Assembly: GCF_017303295.1 (NCBI RefSeq)
Contig: NZ_JAFKOK010000021.1
Span: forward strand, 1 to 58,139
Reading direction: 5' to 3'
Source: Rhodobacter sp. NTK016B
GTDB taxonomy: Bacteria; Pseudomonadota; Alphaproteobacteria; Rhodobacterales; Rhodobacteraceae
Length of the DNA: 58,139 bases
The notes beneath the pieces were generated by a model. The model ran no database searches. It was given only the letters and a program-made list of their open reading frames with translations, and was not told where the DNA came from. Made by a program: the position numbers and the translations under genes. Positions 17,072 to 25,737 of the stretch are shown here, in pieces. Each line of letters opens with the position of its first letter. The stretch's first letter is position 1.

Positions 17072-18148
17072 ATGTGGATGCTGTTGGGATTGCTGGGCGT
17101 CGCGGTTGCCGCGGGCGTGACCGACATGATGGTGCGTCCAGCGGACTTGGACGAAACCGATCCCGATGCCGATGCTGGCCCCGATGATGCCGCGACGGCA
17201 CCGGAAGGGCAGGGCGATCTGCTGCTCTCAGCGCTGGAGGATGACGTCGGCGATTTTCCCATGGACGATCCGTTCACGGATGAGACCGGCGGCGCCCCGG
17301 CCGGTCCCGATGCGGCTGGCGGGCAGGCGGATCCCGGCACCTCGGAAGGATTCTCCGGTCCTGGCGCCGAAGGGGAATTCATCAGTTCCGACGACCCGCC
17401 GATCCCCCCCGCCGGCGCCTATCTCCCGCTCGGCGACGAGGGTGAAACCGTCACCGGGGGCGACGGGCAGGACACGATCCTTGGCGGCGCGGGCGACGAC
17501 TGGCTGGACGGGTTGGGCGATGATGACACGCTCGACGGCGGCGCGGGGGCCGATACGCTTCTGGGCGGCGGCGGTGACGACACGCTGACCGGCGATGACG
17601 GTGCGGATGATCTGCGCGGCGAGGGGGGCGACGATATCCTCGACGGCGGATCGGGCGCGGATTCTCTGACCGGTGGCGAAGGCGCGGATACCCTCAATGG
17701 CGGCGAGGGCGACGACACGCTGGAAGGCGGCGCGGGCAATGATGCGCTCGACGGCGGCGAGGGCGGCGACCTGTTGATGGGCGGTTCCGGCGACGACGAT
17801 CTCGACGGCGGCTACGATCACGGCGAGCGGGACTATCTGAATGGCGGCGATGGCGACGATACTCTGCATCTGGGCGGCAATGACTGGGCCAGCGGCGGCG
17901 CAGGTCACGACACCTTCGCGCTGGACCACTGGCTGGACGGCGCCAACCCGGCGGTGATCACCGATTTCGAACCGGGCACCGACCAGATCGCGATCGCCTG
18001 GGACGGGCAGGGCGACCCGCCTGCGGTAACCACCCGCTATGACGCGGTGGACGGCCTCTTGCGCGTGTTCGTCAATGGTGAAGCCGTGGCGTTGCTACAT
18101 GGGATCGAGACACTGGGCGCAGACGATATCGTGCTCACGCAGCGATAG
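17072..18148 (+). CDS. RTX-type calcium-binding protein with N-terminal hydrophobic segment
   Basis: A 358-aa acidic protein. Residues 2-20 form one hydrophobic helix. Residues 30-125 are a low-complexity Asp/Glu/Gly/Pro linker. About 13 RTX nonapeptides of GGxGxDxLx type occupy roughly residues 128-250. A C-terminal beta segment (from about 285) contains [11 protein letters not shown], as at the end of other RTX proteins. RTX repeats bind Ca2+ and fold outside the cell; export is usually by type I secretion. A type I ABC/HlyD pair sits at 31.5-34.5 kb but is not adjacent. The N-terminal helix is unusual for a type I substrate and suggests membrane attachment. Confidence 0.85.
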   Translation: MWMLLGLLGVAVAAGVTDMMVRPADLDETDPDADAGPDDAATAPEGQGDLLLSALEDDVGDFPMDDPFTDETGGAPAGPDAAGGQADPGTSEGFSGPGAEGEFISSDDPPIPPAGAYLPLGDEGETVTGGDGQDTILGGAGDDWLDGLGDDDTLDGGAGADTLLGGGGDDTLTGDDGADDLRGEGGDDILDGGSGADSLTGGEGADTLNGGEGDDTLEGGAGNDALDGGEGGDLLMGGSGDDDLDGGYDHGERDYLNGGDGDDTLHLGGNDWASGGAGHDTFALDHWLDGANPAVITDFEPGTDQIAIAWDGQGDPPAVTTRYDAVDGLLRVFVNGEAVALLHGIETLGADDIVLTQR

Positions 18149-18571
18149 GTGCCACCGATCCAAACGCCAGCAGACACCGAATGGTGGTCAGAGACAATCA
18201 CGTCTCGGGCGAGCGGCAGAGGAGGACCCGTTGCGGTCCTGTCAGCGCTTAGCAGCCTTAAGCCTTTGCTTTGAGACCGCGCGCAGCGAAACGGTGTCAC
18301 AGCATGGGCATCATGGGCAGACAGGCGATTGGCAAACCCGGCGCGTTGACATAGTATGCCCTGGTTGTCGTGTATTTGTATTTGCTTACAAAACCCTCGC
18401 TCCACCGCTCGCCCTAGGTAAGTTTGTTTGTTCCTCGAATTGGGAACGGGAACATGACTGGCGGCGCGATGGAAAAGTTGGGCTGCGCAGACTTCAGCCG
18501 CGTTCCGATGATGCCAACGGATGGGCGGTGATGTCGGGTGCAGGCCACCGTTCACGGTCAATGGCTCTCAG
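18149..18571. other. Intergenic region at the left edge of the P450 locus
   Basis: This 423-bp stretch has no convincing gene. AT content rises here relative to the flanks. A TTGACA hexamer at 18346-18351 could be a -35 element for the downstream hydrolase, though no good -10 at 17 bp follows. A short inverted repeat GTTCC-N8-GGAAC is at 18430-18447. No copy of the tRNA-Arg 3' end was found that would mark an attachment site. Confidence 0.5.
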
Positions 18572-19558
18572 ATGAACCCGCTCGATAGAAAAATACGATT
18601 GCTGCGGAACTTCGTGCGCAACTGGGATGGCGAGGTTGTCGATACCGACGAGGGACTGATTCGCCTTCTGAACAAAGACGGCACACGGCCTCCTCTTATC
18701 TGGTGCTTCAACGCTGAACACGAACCCGCCGCCCTGGCGCGGGCCTTGGGGCCGGATCAGCCGCTGATCGCCTTACGTTCCCTCAACATCGTTTCGGACC
18801 ACAACAAGAAGGCGATCGCAGAAGATACGGAAGTCGCACAGCATTATGTAAGGGGGCTGTTGAGCCACTTTGATCTGTCCACCTGCTGGGTTGGTGGAAA
18901 CTGCCAAGGTGCCACAATCGCGGTGGACATCGCCAGATTGCTGTTGTCCGAGGGAAAGAACGTCCGCGCCTATTTCTGCCTTGAGTGGACGCCCTTCATG
19001 CCCCTGCCAACGCGCTGTGTGCTTTTGTTTGGCGAAACAAGCGAACACTACAACCCGTTCCTGCGCGGAGAAAATCCCTGGCCGCAATGGCGCTGCATGT
19101 ACGAGAGCATTCGCTGCAAGATCATCCCGGGCGGTCACGGGACGTATTTTCGAGAGAATTCCGTCGGAAATCTCGCGGCAGTCCTAATCGAAGAAATGTC
19201 GTCAGAAGAAAGACTGCCTGTCCCGAGTCTGGAAACGGGACCGGTCTGGTCTATGGGCCCGGGTGAAACTATCCTTGCAAATCAGACGATAGCGGTCCAG
19301 CTGACCTGTCCCGATAACTTGAGTGCAGACACCAAAATCTATGCGTTGTGGCTCCCCCTGACACCGGGCGGTATCCAGAAAACCGTCGTGCATGATCTGC
19401 GCAAGGCGCAACGAACCTGTTCGGTTTCCCTGACTGCCCCGGAAGAGCCGGGAAACTGGACACTACAGCTGTTTCTGTGCCGGCCGGATGACGGGCCGCT
19501 GAGCTGGCAAAGTGATCTGTCGCAGGTGCGGAGGGCTGAGATTGTCGCTGAACGCTGA
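18572..19558 (+). CDS. Thioesterase-like alpha/beta hydrolase with Cys nucleophile
   Basis: A 328-aa protein. Residues 38-240 resemble NRPS/PKS-type thioesterases: LARALGPDQPLIAL near the start, then a nucleophile elbow WVGGNCQGATIAVDIARLL in which Cys111 occupies the usual Ser position. GGHGTYF with His189 supplies the catalytic His, and the acid is probably within LLFGETSEHY. The last ~100 residues form an extra beta-rich domain. It precedes the P450-ACP-carbamoyltransferase operon by 237 bp on the same strand, so it probably releases or edits the ACP-bound product. GC is visibly lower than in flanking genes. An in-frame ATG at 18521 is an alternative start. Confidence 0.75.
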   Translation: MNPLDRKIRLLRNFVRNWDGEVVDTDEGLIRLLNKDGTRPPLIWCFNAEHEPAALARALGPDQPLIALRSLNIVSDHNKKAIAEDTEVAQHYVRGLLSHFDLSTCWVGGNCQGATIAVDIARLLLSEGKNVRAYFCLEWTPFMPLPTRCVLLFGETSEHYNPFLRGENPWPQWRCMYESIRCKIIPGGHGTYFRENSVGNLAAVLIEEMSSEERLPVPSLETGPVWSMGPGETILANQTIAVQLTCPDNLSADTKIYALWLPLTPGGIQKTVVHDLRKAQRTCSVSLTAPEEPGNWTLQLFLCRPDDGPLSWQSDLSQVRRAEIVAER

Positions 19559-19795
19559 CGATATAAGGGCAGATGGCCCGGCGGGCAGATCAACTCAGGA
19601 CAGGCCCTCGGGCCGCCAGATGGGCGAGCATCTTCGTGCGACCAAGCACACGGTTGGCGGGGCACGGGGGTGATCTGCCTGCGGTTGAACTCGCGCACCG
19701 TTGCGCGCTACAACCGCCCGTAAGCTGGAGAATCCGGCAGTGTGTCATTACCGCGCCTTATCGCTTGCTACCCCCCAAATGAGAGCGGATTTCTG

Positions 19796-21994
19796 ATGGC
19801 ACTCGCTGATTTTCAGGCCCTGGATGACCGGGAAAAGTTCCTGACCGACCCGTCCGTCGCAACCAGTCTGCTGCGCAATGCCGACGACTTTGTCATCGCG
19901 GCAATGGGCGATTATCTGGATATCCTGCAGACGCGGACGGGCGAGGATTTCGGCGCGCTGCGGCGACTGGTCGAAAACTCGCTGATGTTTCAAGATCAGC
20001 AGCCCCATCTGGTGATGCGCCGCCTGTTCGCGCCCTTCTTTGCCAACAAAGCGATTGACCAATGGCAGGGCTGCGTTGATGAGGCCGTGGCGATCGGGCT
20101 TGAACATCTGGCGCAGGCCAGCGACCCCGATCTGATCGGCGACTTCGTCCGCCCCGCGCTGATGTCTTTCATGACCCGTTTCATCGGCTGTGCCCCCGAT
20201 GCGACGGACCAATTGTATGACAGCATGCGCCGGGTAAACAGCGTGGTTTCCCATCCGCTGCTATCTCTGTCGGAGCTGCGCAGGATCAATGCCGCCTGCG
20301 AGTATATTCTTGAGAAGGTTGAACAAGACGAGCCGGCGGGCGATCAGCATCCGCCGTCTTTCAAACGCTTCCTGAAGGAAAATTCCGGCCCCGGCAGCAG
20401 TATCGAGATTCAGCACGCGCAGGCGGCCTTCGTTCTGGTCAGCGGGATTACCATGGCGCAATCGCTCGGGCTTGCGCTTTACGGTTTGCTGCGCCGCCCC
20501 AAGGAGACCTGGCAACAGGTCGCGCAGCCGGGATGGGTCGATGACAATCTCGACCAGTTGTTCTCGAGCTATCCGTCGGCGCTGACCATGGTGCGGGTGC
20601 CGACCCGCGACACCGAGATAGGCGGTTGCCCGTTTCACAAGGGCGTCCCCGCCGTCGTGGATGTCGCCAGTTGCAACAACGCGCTGCGCGACAGCCGGGG
20701 GGAACATGCCCGACTGGGTCTCTTGTCATTTGGCGCAGGGGCGCACAAATGCCCGGGTGAAGCCCTGTCGCGCATGGTCTTCAAATCGGCCCTGACGGCA
20801 CTTGCGCGGCGGTTCCCGAACCTGTGCCTGCATGTTGACCGCGCACAGTTTCAGGTGTCGCCGATGATGCACGCGCTGCTGGCCCTGCCCTGTGAACGCG
20901 ACGGCCAATCGGTTCAGGTCACGGCCCGCTTGGTGGATATCAAATCGCTGGAGGCCGCGCGTAATGTGGTCAATCGCGATGCCGATTTCATGCCCCCGGC
21001 GATGGAAACGCATTTGAAGGCGCTGGGCGAACGCGTCGATCTTGACCTCGATCCGGCGATCACCATCGCGCGCAACGCGATGTTCTTCATGTCGGGCGAG
21101 CGCCACGCAGTGTTGCGCCGCGTCGTCGCCGGGCATCTGGGGAACAACCGGCTGGACAGATGGCAACCCCGGATCGAGACGGCGATCGACGCCGGGTTGG
21201 CGCAGCTGGCGCAGGCGCAGGTACCCGACCTGATCCGCGATTTTGCCGATCCGGTCTTTCATGGATCGACGCAGGACATGCTGGGCATAGCGCCCCGTGA
21301 CAGCGCCCGCTTCAACGAACTCGCGCCCGTGTTGCAGGATGTGCTGGAACCCTGGCTGCCGCTTCGGGAATTGCGCAGGCTTCAGGGCGTGTTCACCGAA
21401 TTGCTGGACACGATGGAGATCCCCGAAGGGGCGGCGAACCCGTCTCTCCTGCAGGTCATGGCCGAGCAGGAAATGCCGGATTTCACGCTGCGCGACAAGA
21501 AAGCGCTGGTTCTGGTCCTGTATGGCGCCAGCTTCAATCTGGCCCATACGCTGGGCAACATGGCGCATTGGGTTCTGACCCAGTCCAGTGACGGCAGCGG
21601 CGATCCCGCCGATCCGGTCTGGATCGATCAGAATTTCGAACAGCTTATGTCGATTTGCGCCTCGCCCAAATACATCTACCGGATGGCGCGAAACGCGGGC
21701 ACGGTGGATGGCGTGCCCGTGGCCAAGAACGATACGCTGCGTCTGCAATTGCTGTCGATCAACCGCGGCACGGCGGTCGGGAATCTCGCCTTCGGGCATG
21801 GATTGCATCGCTGTGTGGGGGCCGCATTGTCGCGGCGCGTGCTGAAATCCGCGCTGCCGCGATTGTTCCAGCGGTTCCCCGACATCACCCTTCTGCCTCA
21901 ACAGCAGCGTTACTTTGCCATGTCACAGACAGTGGCCATGTCCGCGCTACCCTGTCGTATTTCTCGCACAGCTCAGAACCAGGAAAACACATGA
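19796..21994 (+). CDS. Tandem double cytochrome P450 lacking ExxR and acid-alcohol motifs
   Basis: A 732-aa protein built of two P450-fold halves (about 1-365 and 375-732). Each has a C-helix motif (PHLVMRRLFAPFF, RHAVLRRVVAGHL) and a full heme-thiolate loop: FGAGAHKCPG with Cys319 and FGHGLHRCVG with Cys673. The I-helix in both lacks the [AG]Gx[DE]T pair (SGITMA, YGASFN), and the K-helix ExxR reads QLFS and QLMS. This argues against normal O2/NAD(P)H monooxygenation and for peroxide use, a non-oxidative role or a scaffold. It overlaps the ACP start by ATGA, so the substrate is probably ACP-bound. GTG at 19742 is an alternative start. Confidence 0.85.
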   Translation: MALADFQALDDREKFLTDPSVATSLLRNADDFVIAAMGDYLDILQTRTGEDFGALRRLVENSLMFQDQQPHLVMRRLFAPFFANKAIDQWQGCVDEAVAIGLEHLAQASDPDLIGDFVRPALMSFMTRFIGCAPDATDQLYDSMRRVNSVVSHPLLSLSELRRINAACEYILEKVEQDEPAGDQHPPSFKRFLKENSGPGSSIEIQHAQAAFVLVSGITMAQSLGLALYGLLRRPKETWQQVAQPGWVDDNLDQLFSSYPSALTMVRVPTRDTEIGGCPFHKGVPAVVDVASCNNALRDSRGEHARLGLLSFGAGAHKCPGEALSRMVFKSALTALARRFPNLCLHVDRAQFQVSPMMHALLALPCERDGQSVQVTARLVDIKSLEAARNVVNRDADFMPPAMETHLKALGERVDLDLDPAITIARNAMFFMSGERHAVLRRVVAGHLGNNRLDRWQPRIETAIDAGLAQLAQAQVPDLIRDFADPVFHGSTQDMLGIAPRDSARFNELAPVLQDVLEPWLPLRELRRLQGVFTELLDTMEIPEGAANPSLLQVMAEQEMPDFTLRDKKALVLVLYGASFNLAHTLGNMAHWVLTQSSDGSGDPADPVWIDQNFEQLMSICASPKYIYRMARNAGTVDGVPVAKNDTLRLQLLSINRGTAVGNLAFGHGLHRCVGAALSRRVLKSALPRLFQRFPDITLLPQQQRYFAMSQTVAMSALPCRISRTAQNQENT

Positions 21995-22248
21995 CGACCA
22001 AAACGACCCTGTCCGACATTCAGGATTTTCTTCAGGCACGGATCGCCAAATTCACCGGCACCGAGGCCTCGCAGCTCGGCGCCGACTCGGTTCTGCTGGA
22101 CCTCGGTCTGCAATCCATCGACGCCGTCATCCTGTCCGGCGAAGTCGAGGACGAGTTTCAAACCGAAATCAACCCGTCCATGATTTTTGAACATGAAACG
22201 CTGGGGAGCTTTTCGCAGGCTGTTCTGGACGGTCTTTCCACGAAATGA
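21991..22248 (+). CDS. Free-standing acyl carrier protein
   Basis: An 85-aa acidic helical protein. The phosphopantetheine site is Ser42 in LDLGLQSIDAV, the usual DSL-like loop with Gln in place of Asp. Residues 58-72 (EINPSMIFEHETLGSF) match helix III/IV of peptidyl or acyl carrier proteins of secondary metabolism rather than primary FabACP. Translation is coupled on both sides: its ATG overlaps the P450 stop and its stop overlaps the carbamoyltransferase start. No adenylation, ketosynthase or acyltransferase gene is in the window, so loading must come from elsewhere. Confidence 0.9.
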   Translation: MTTKTTLSDIQDFLQARIAKFTGTEASQLGADSVLLDLGLQSIDAVILSGEVEDEFQTEINPSMIFEHETLGSFSQAVLDGLSTK

Positions 22249-23933
22249 CCACATGGTATCTGGGATTGTCGACCTCGGGGCATGATCCGGCGCTGGCGCT
22301 GGTCAATGCCGAGGGGCAGGTTGTTTTTGCCGAGGCGACGGAGCGCTTCCTGCAGGACAAACGCGCCTGGGGGTTGGCCCCGGACCATGTGTCCCATCTG
22401 TCGGCAGCCCTGAACCAGTGCGGTTTCGACTCGGCCGCAGACAGGCTTGTCGTTGCCAGCAGCTGGACCTTCATCAAGGGCGATCTGCCGGTGCAGGTGT
22501 CCAACACGCTTCTTCCGGCGACCGACGGTCTGTGGCTGCGCAGCCTGCAAGCCACGGCGCAATCCAATGCCGGGGCTACCCTGTTGCGGCTGGGCCTGAG
22601 CGCCGAAATGCCCGAGGTGATGCGGTTCGATCACCACCTGTGCCACGCGGCCGCGGCGGCCTATCAGTCGCCGTTTTCCGATGCCCTCTGCGTGGTGATG
22701 GATGGCGAGGGCGAGGCCGGATCGGTATCCGTCTTCGACATGAAGGCCCGCGTGCTCAAGCGCCGGTGGCGATCCTGGGGGCCGGGCAGTCTGGGTACGT
22801 TCTATGCCTGGATCACCGGCGCATGCGGGTTCGACTGGCGGCTGGGGGAAGAATGGAAGGTGATGGGGCTGGCGGCTTTTGGTCAGCCCATCCCCGAACT
22901 GGTCGACAGCCTGTCCAGCCTGCTGCTCGTGGATCGGGGGCGGTTACAGTTCGGCGACGAGACCCGCCTTGCCGAGGTTCAGGCCAAGGTGGCCCGCCAC
23001 GCACGCACGCCCTCGGATCCGATCATGCAAGCAGCCGATCTTGCGGCATCGGGTCAGGCCGCGTTTGCGCGGGTGGCGGATCAGGTTCTGGCCGCGTGCG
23101 CCGCTGAAACACCGGGCGCGGCGAACCTGATCCTGACAGGGGGCTGCGCGCTCAATTCGTCCTATAATGGCACGATCGCAGAGCGGCACGGGTTTGACAG
23201 CGTGTTTGTCCCTTCGGCCCCTGCGGATGACGGCAACGCGGTCGGCGCGGCGCTTCTGGCCCGGGCCAAGGATCAGGGTCACGACGCCCTGCCGATGGGG
23301 ACCGGATCGGCCTATCTGGGCACAAGGGCGCCCGACACGTCCCTTGCCAAGGCCCGACACGGGGCCGGGCCGCTGATTGCCACCGACCTGACCGGCCAAT
23401 CGGCGCCGAGCATTGCCGGGCGGTTGGCTCAGGGTAAGATCCTGGGGGTCTTCCGGGGGCAGGCCGAATTCGGGCCGAGGGCGCTGGGCAACCGATCGAT
23501 CCTCGCCGATCCGCGCCCCGCCAATATGAAGGACCGTCTCAACCGCGACATCAAGGGACGCGAGGCCTATCGTCCTTTTGCGCCGATCATTCAGAACGCC
23601 AACGCGGACGAATGGTTCGAAAACGCCCAGCCGTCGCCCTACATGTCCTTTACCAAACGCTGGCGCCCGTCTCGCCGCGATCAGGTTCCTGCGGTTGTGC
23701 ATGAGGATGGCACCGGCCGGCTGCAAACGGTCAGCGCCGACAGCAACCCGTGGCTCGACGATCTGGTCGACACCTTTGGCCGCCTCACAGGCGTGCCGGT
23801 GGTTCTGAACACCAGTTTCAACATCATGGGCAAGCCGATCGTGCATTCCGTTGAAGACGCGATTGCGGTGCTGATGACCTCGGGGATGGATGGTATCGTG
23901 CTTGAAGACACTCTTTTCGAGAAAGAGACCTGA
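22245..23933 (+). CDS. NodU/CmcH/TobZ-type O-carbamoyltransferase
   Basis: A 562-aa enzyme transferring a carbamoyl group from carbamoyl phosphate, via carbamoyl-AMP, to a hydroxyl. The N-terminal Kae1-like domain starts YLGLSTSGHDPALAL and carries the metal/nucleotide HHLCHA (His130, His134); GGCALNSSYNG and a later DDGNAVGAAL complete it. The C-terminal YrdC-like part has GEFGPRALGNRSIL-type residues (EFGPRALGNRSILADPR), then EAYRPFAPII and VVLNTSFNIMGKPI. Relatives decorate antibiotics and Nod factors. As last gene of the coupled operon it probably carbamoylates the finished product or an ACP-bound hydroxyacyl. Confidence 0.92.
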   Translation: MTTWYLGLSTSGHDPALALVNAEGQVVFAEATERFLQDKRAWGLAPDHVSHLSAALNQCGFDSAADRLVVASSWTFIKGDLPVQVSNTLLPATDGLWLRSLQATAQSNAGATLLRLGLSAEMPEVMRFDHHLCHAAAAAYQSPFSDALCVVMDGEGEAGSVSVFDMKARVLKRRWRSWGPGSLGTFYAWITGACGFDWRLGEEWKVMGLAAFGQPIPELVDSLSSLLLVDRGRLQFGDETRLAEVQAKVARHARTPSDPIMQAADLAASGQAAFARVADQVLAACAAETPGAANLILTGGCALNSSYNGTIAERHGFDSVFVPSAPADDGNAVGAALLARAKDQGHDALPMGTGSAYLGTRAPDTSLAKARHGAGPLIATDLTGQSAPSIAGRLAQGKILGVFRGQAEFGPRALGNRSILADPRPANMKDRLNRDIKGREAYRPFAPIIQNANADEWFENAQPSPYMSFTKRWRPSRRDQVPAVVHEDGTGRLQTVSADSNPWLDDLVDTFGRLTGVPVVLNTSFNIMGKPIVHSVEDAIAVLMTSGMDGIVLEDTLFEKET

Positions 23934-23954
23934 CGACAGAGGGCAGAGCGCGGT

Positions 23955-23986
23955 CCTGAACCGGCCGGGGATCGCCGGTCTTCAGG
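23955..23986 (+). terminator. Hairpin after the carbamoyltransferase gene
   Basis: Interrupted stem CCTGAA-CCGGC / GCCGG-TC-TTCAGG with an 8-nt loop, 22 bp after the stop codon. No T-tract, so probably a weak or Rho-assisted end of the operon. Confidence 0.4.
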
Positions 23987-24232
23987 ATCGCTCTCTCTGG
24001 TGCGTTTGGATCATGCCCACAAATGTCGCTGCCGTCTCTGCCGGACCCTCCGACCCGCCATTCTCCGCCCATGATCTCGCCTGAAACCCGCCCCTCGATA
24101 ACATGCTCGACCGAAACGCGAGTCTCACCAGGCATTGCGCGTCACACTTTGGCGGCTGACGAAATAGACAGGTCTGCTTCGCGTCGTTGAACCAGACGGA
24201 AAACACGGAAGGCCCGAATTAGCCAAAATTCC

Positions 24233-24309
24233 TGGTGACCCCGACAGGATTCGAACCTGTAACCTGCCCCTTAGGAGGGGGCTGCTCTATCCAGTTGAGC
24301 CACGGGGCC
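24233..24309 (-). tRNA. tRNA-Arg (anticodon CCT)
   Basis: A 77-nt cloverleaf on the minus strand: acceptor GGCCCCG/CGGGGTC, D arm with GGATAGAGC, anticodon stem GCCCC/GGGGC around loop CTCCTAA (anticodon CCT, decoding AGG), T arm GTTCGAATCC, and an encoded CCA end. Its 3' end points toward the P450 locus at 18.6-23.9 kb. tRNA 3' ends are common integration sites. Confidence 0.95.
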
Positions 24310-24559
24310 GCCACGTTCTCTATTGCGGCTTGAGGCGGGCAAGGCAAGGGGGCGGGCGGAAAATGGCGGTGTCGCCGGGTTGGCGGGGCACGCAGTGGCC
24401 CTGTGCGGGCGGATCCGCAGCGGAGCGCGGCGATTGTGTGCGCTATCAGCCGTGCATTCAAGGCTTTGACACCGTCGTTCCGGGCGTTCTACAAGAATTG
24501 TATGTATGTTGGCGATAGGGGGATGCTGGCGACGGTATCCCGACAGGGGATCAGAACTC

Positions 24560-25594
24560 ATGGCAATTCCACGTTCCAGCGACAACCGCCGTCCCCTGAC
24601 ACTGCGCGATGTGTCCGAAGCCTGCGGTGTGTCCGAAATGACGGTGAGCCGCGTTTTGCGCAATCGCGAGGATGTCTCGCCCGCCACGCGCGAGAAGGTC
24701 ATCGCCGCCGCGCGCTCGCTGGGATACGTGCCCAACAAGATCGCCGGGGGGCTGGCCTCGCAGCAGGTGAACCTTGTCGCGGTGATCGTGCCGTCGCTGT
24801 CGAACATGGTGTTTCCCGATGTGTTGAGCGGTGTGTCCAAGGCGCTGGAAGATAGCGGTCTGCAGCCGGTCTTCGGGGTGACGAATTACTCACCCGAGAA
24901 AGAGGAAGAGGTGCTCTACGAGATGCTGTCGTGGCGACCCTCGGGGGTGATCATCGCCGGGCTCGAGCATACCGAGGCTGCGCGCGCGATGCTCGAGAAT
25001 GCGGGCATTCCGATCGTCGAGATCATGGATTCCGATGGCGAGCCTATCGACAGCGTGGTGGGTATCTCGCATCGCAATGCCGGGCGGCAGATGGCCGAGG
25101 CGATCGTCGCCGCCGGCTATCGCAAGATCGGTTTCCTTGGCACCAAGATGGCCGACGACCACCGCGCGCGCAAACGGTTCGACGGTCTGACCGAGGGGTT
25201 GGCCGAGCACGGGATCGAGATCGCGGATACCGAATTCTATTCGGGCGGGTCCGCGCTGAAGAAGGGGCGCGAGCTGACCGAGACGATCCTGACGCGCTCG
25301 CCGGATCTGGATTTCCTGTATTATTCGAACGACATGATCGGCGCGGGCGGACTGCTTTACTGTCTTGATAAGGGCTATGACATTCCCGGCAAGCTGGGTC
25401 TTGCGGGCTTCAACGGCACCGATTTTCTGGACGGGCTGCCGATGCAGCTGGCCACGATCGACGCCTGCCGGCATGAGATCGGCGAACGGGCGGCCTCGAT
25501 CATTGCGGGTAAGGGGTTCGAGGATGGCGTGATCGGCGGTCACCGCATCGAACTGACGCCGCGGCTTGAAGCGGGGGATACGATCCGCCGCTGA
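24560..25594 (+). CDS. LacI/GalR-family transcriptional regulator
   Basis: A 344-aa repressor-type protein. The N-terminal LacI helix-turn-helix is at about residues 15-60 (TLRDVSEACGVSEMTVSRVLRNRE), with hinge helix IAGGLASQQ. A periplasmic-binding-protein-like effector domain fills the rest (VAVIVPSLSNMVFPDVLSG; GFLGTKMADD; GLAGFNGTDF). The layout resembles gluconate-type GntR regulators. GGGGA lies 9-13 nt before the ATG. No sugar transporter or catabolic gene is adjacent, so the regulon is not visible. It ends in a strong terminator at 25618. Confidence 0.92.
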   Translation: MAIPRSSDNRRPLTLRDVSEACGVSEMTVSRVLRNREDVSPATREKVIAAARSLGYVPNKIAGGLASQQVNLVAVIVPSLSNMVFPDVLSGVSKALEDSGLQPVFGVTNYSPEKEEEVLYEMLSWRPSGVIIAGLEHTEAARAMLENAGIPIVEIMDSDGEPIDSVVGISHRNAGRQMAEAIVAAGYRKIGFLGTKMADDHRARKRFDGLTEGLAEHGIEIADTEFYSGGSALKKGRELTETILTRSPDLDFLYYSNDMIGAGGLLYCLDKGYDIPGKLGLAGFNGTDFLDGLPMQLATIDACRHEIGERAASIIAGKGFEDGVIGGHRIELTPRLEAGDTIRR

Positions 25595-25617
25595 TCGCCC
25601 GAAGCCGGACCGAAACA

Positions 25618-25645
25618 AACGCGCCCCTTGCCGGGCGCGTTTTTC
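25618..25645 (+). terminator. Rho-independent terminator after lacI-type gene
   Basis: GC stem AACGCGCCC(C) / (C)GGGCGCGTT with a TTGC loop followed by TTTT, 23 bp after the stop codon. Confidence 0.75.
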
Positions 25646-25688
25646 GTTGGGCGATGGGCGGTAGGCGGAGGGCGGGGCGCAAAAGGAA

Positions 25689-25712
25689 ACCCCCGGGCCG
25701 TGGCCCGGGGGT
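25689..25712 (-). terminator. Terminator after amtB
   Basis: Perfect 11-bp stem ACCCCCGGGCC / GGCCCGGGGGT with a 2-base loop; TTTCCTTTT follows on the minus strand. It is 26 bp beyond the amtB stop. Confidence 0.7.
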
Positions 25713-25737
25713 CGGTATCATGCGGATGAGGAGAGGA

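Noticed and set aside
17455-17815. Short GC-rich tandem repeats that at first look like a repeat array
   Set aside because: They encode the RTX nonapeptides in frame; spacing is 27 nt with coding variation and no spacers, so not CRISPR or a satellite.
18149-18571. Search for a duplicated tRNA-Arg 3' end as an attachment site for the P450 locus
   Set aside because: No stretch resembling TGGTGACCCCGACAGG or its complement was seen in this interval, so an att site cannot be claimed.
24496-24506. AATTGTATGTA before the LacI gene is identical to 11 bases of the TetR operator copy at 2163-2173
   Set aside because: Eleven AT-rich bases outside the palindrome core, next to a regulator of another family; most likely chance.
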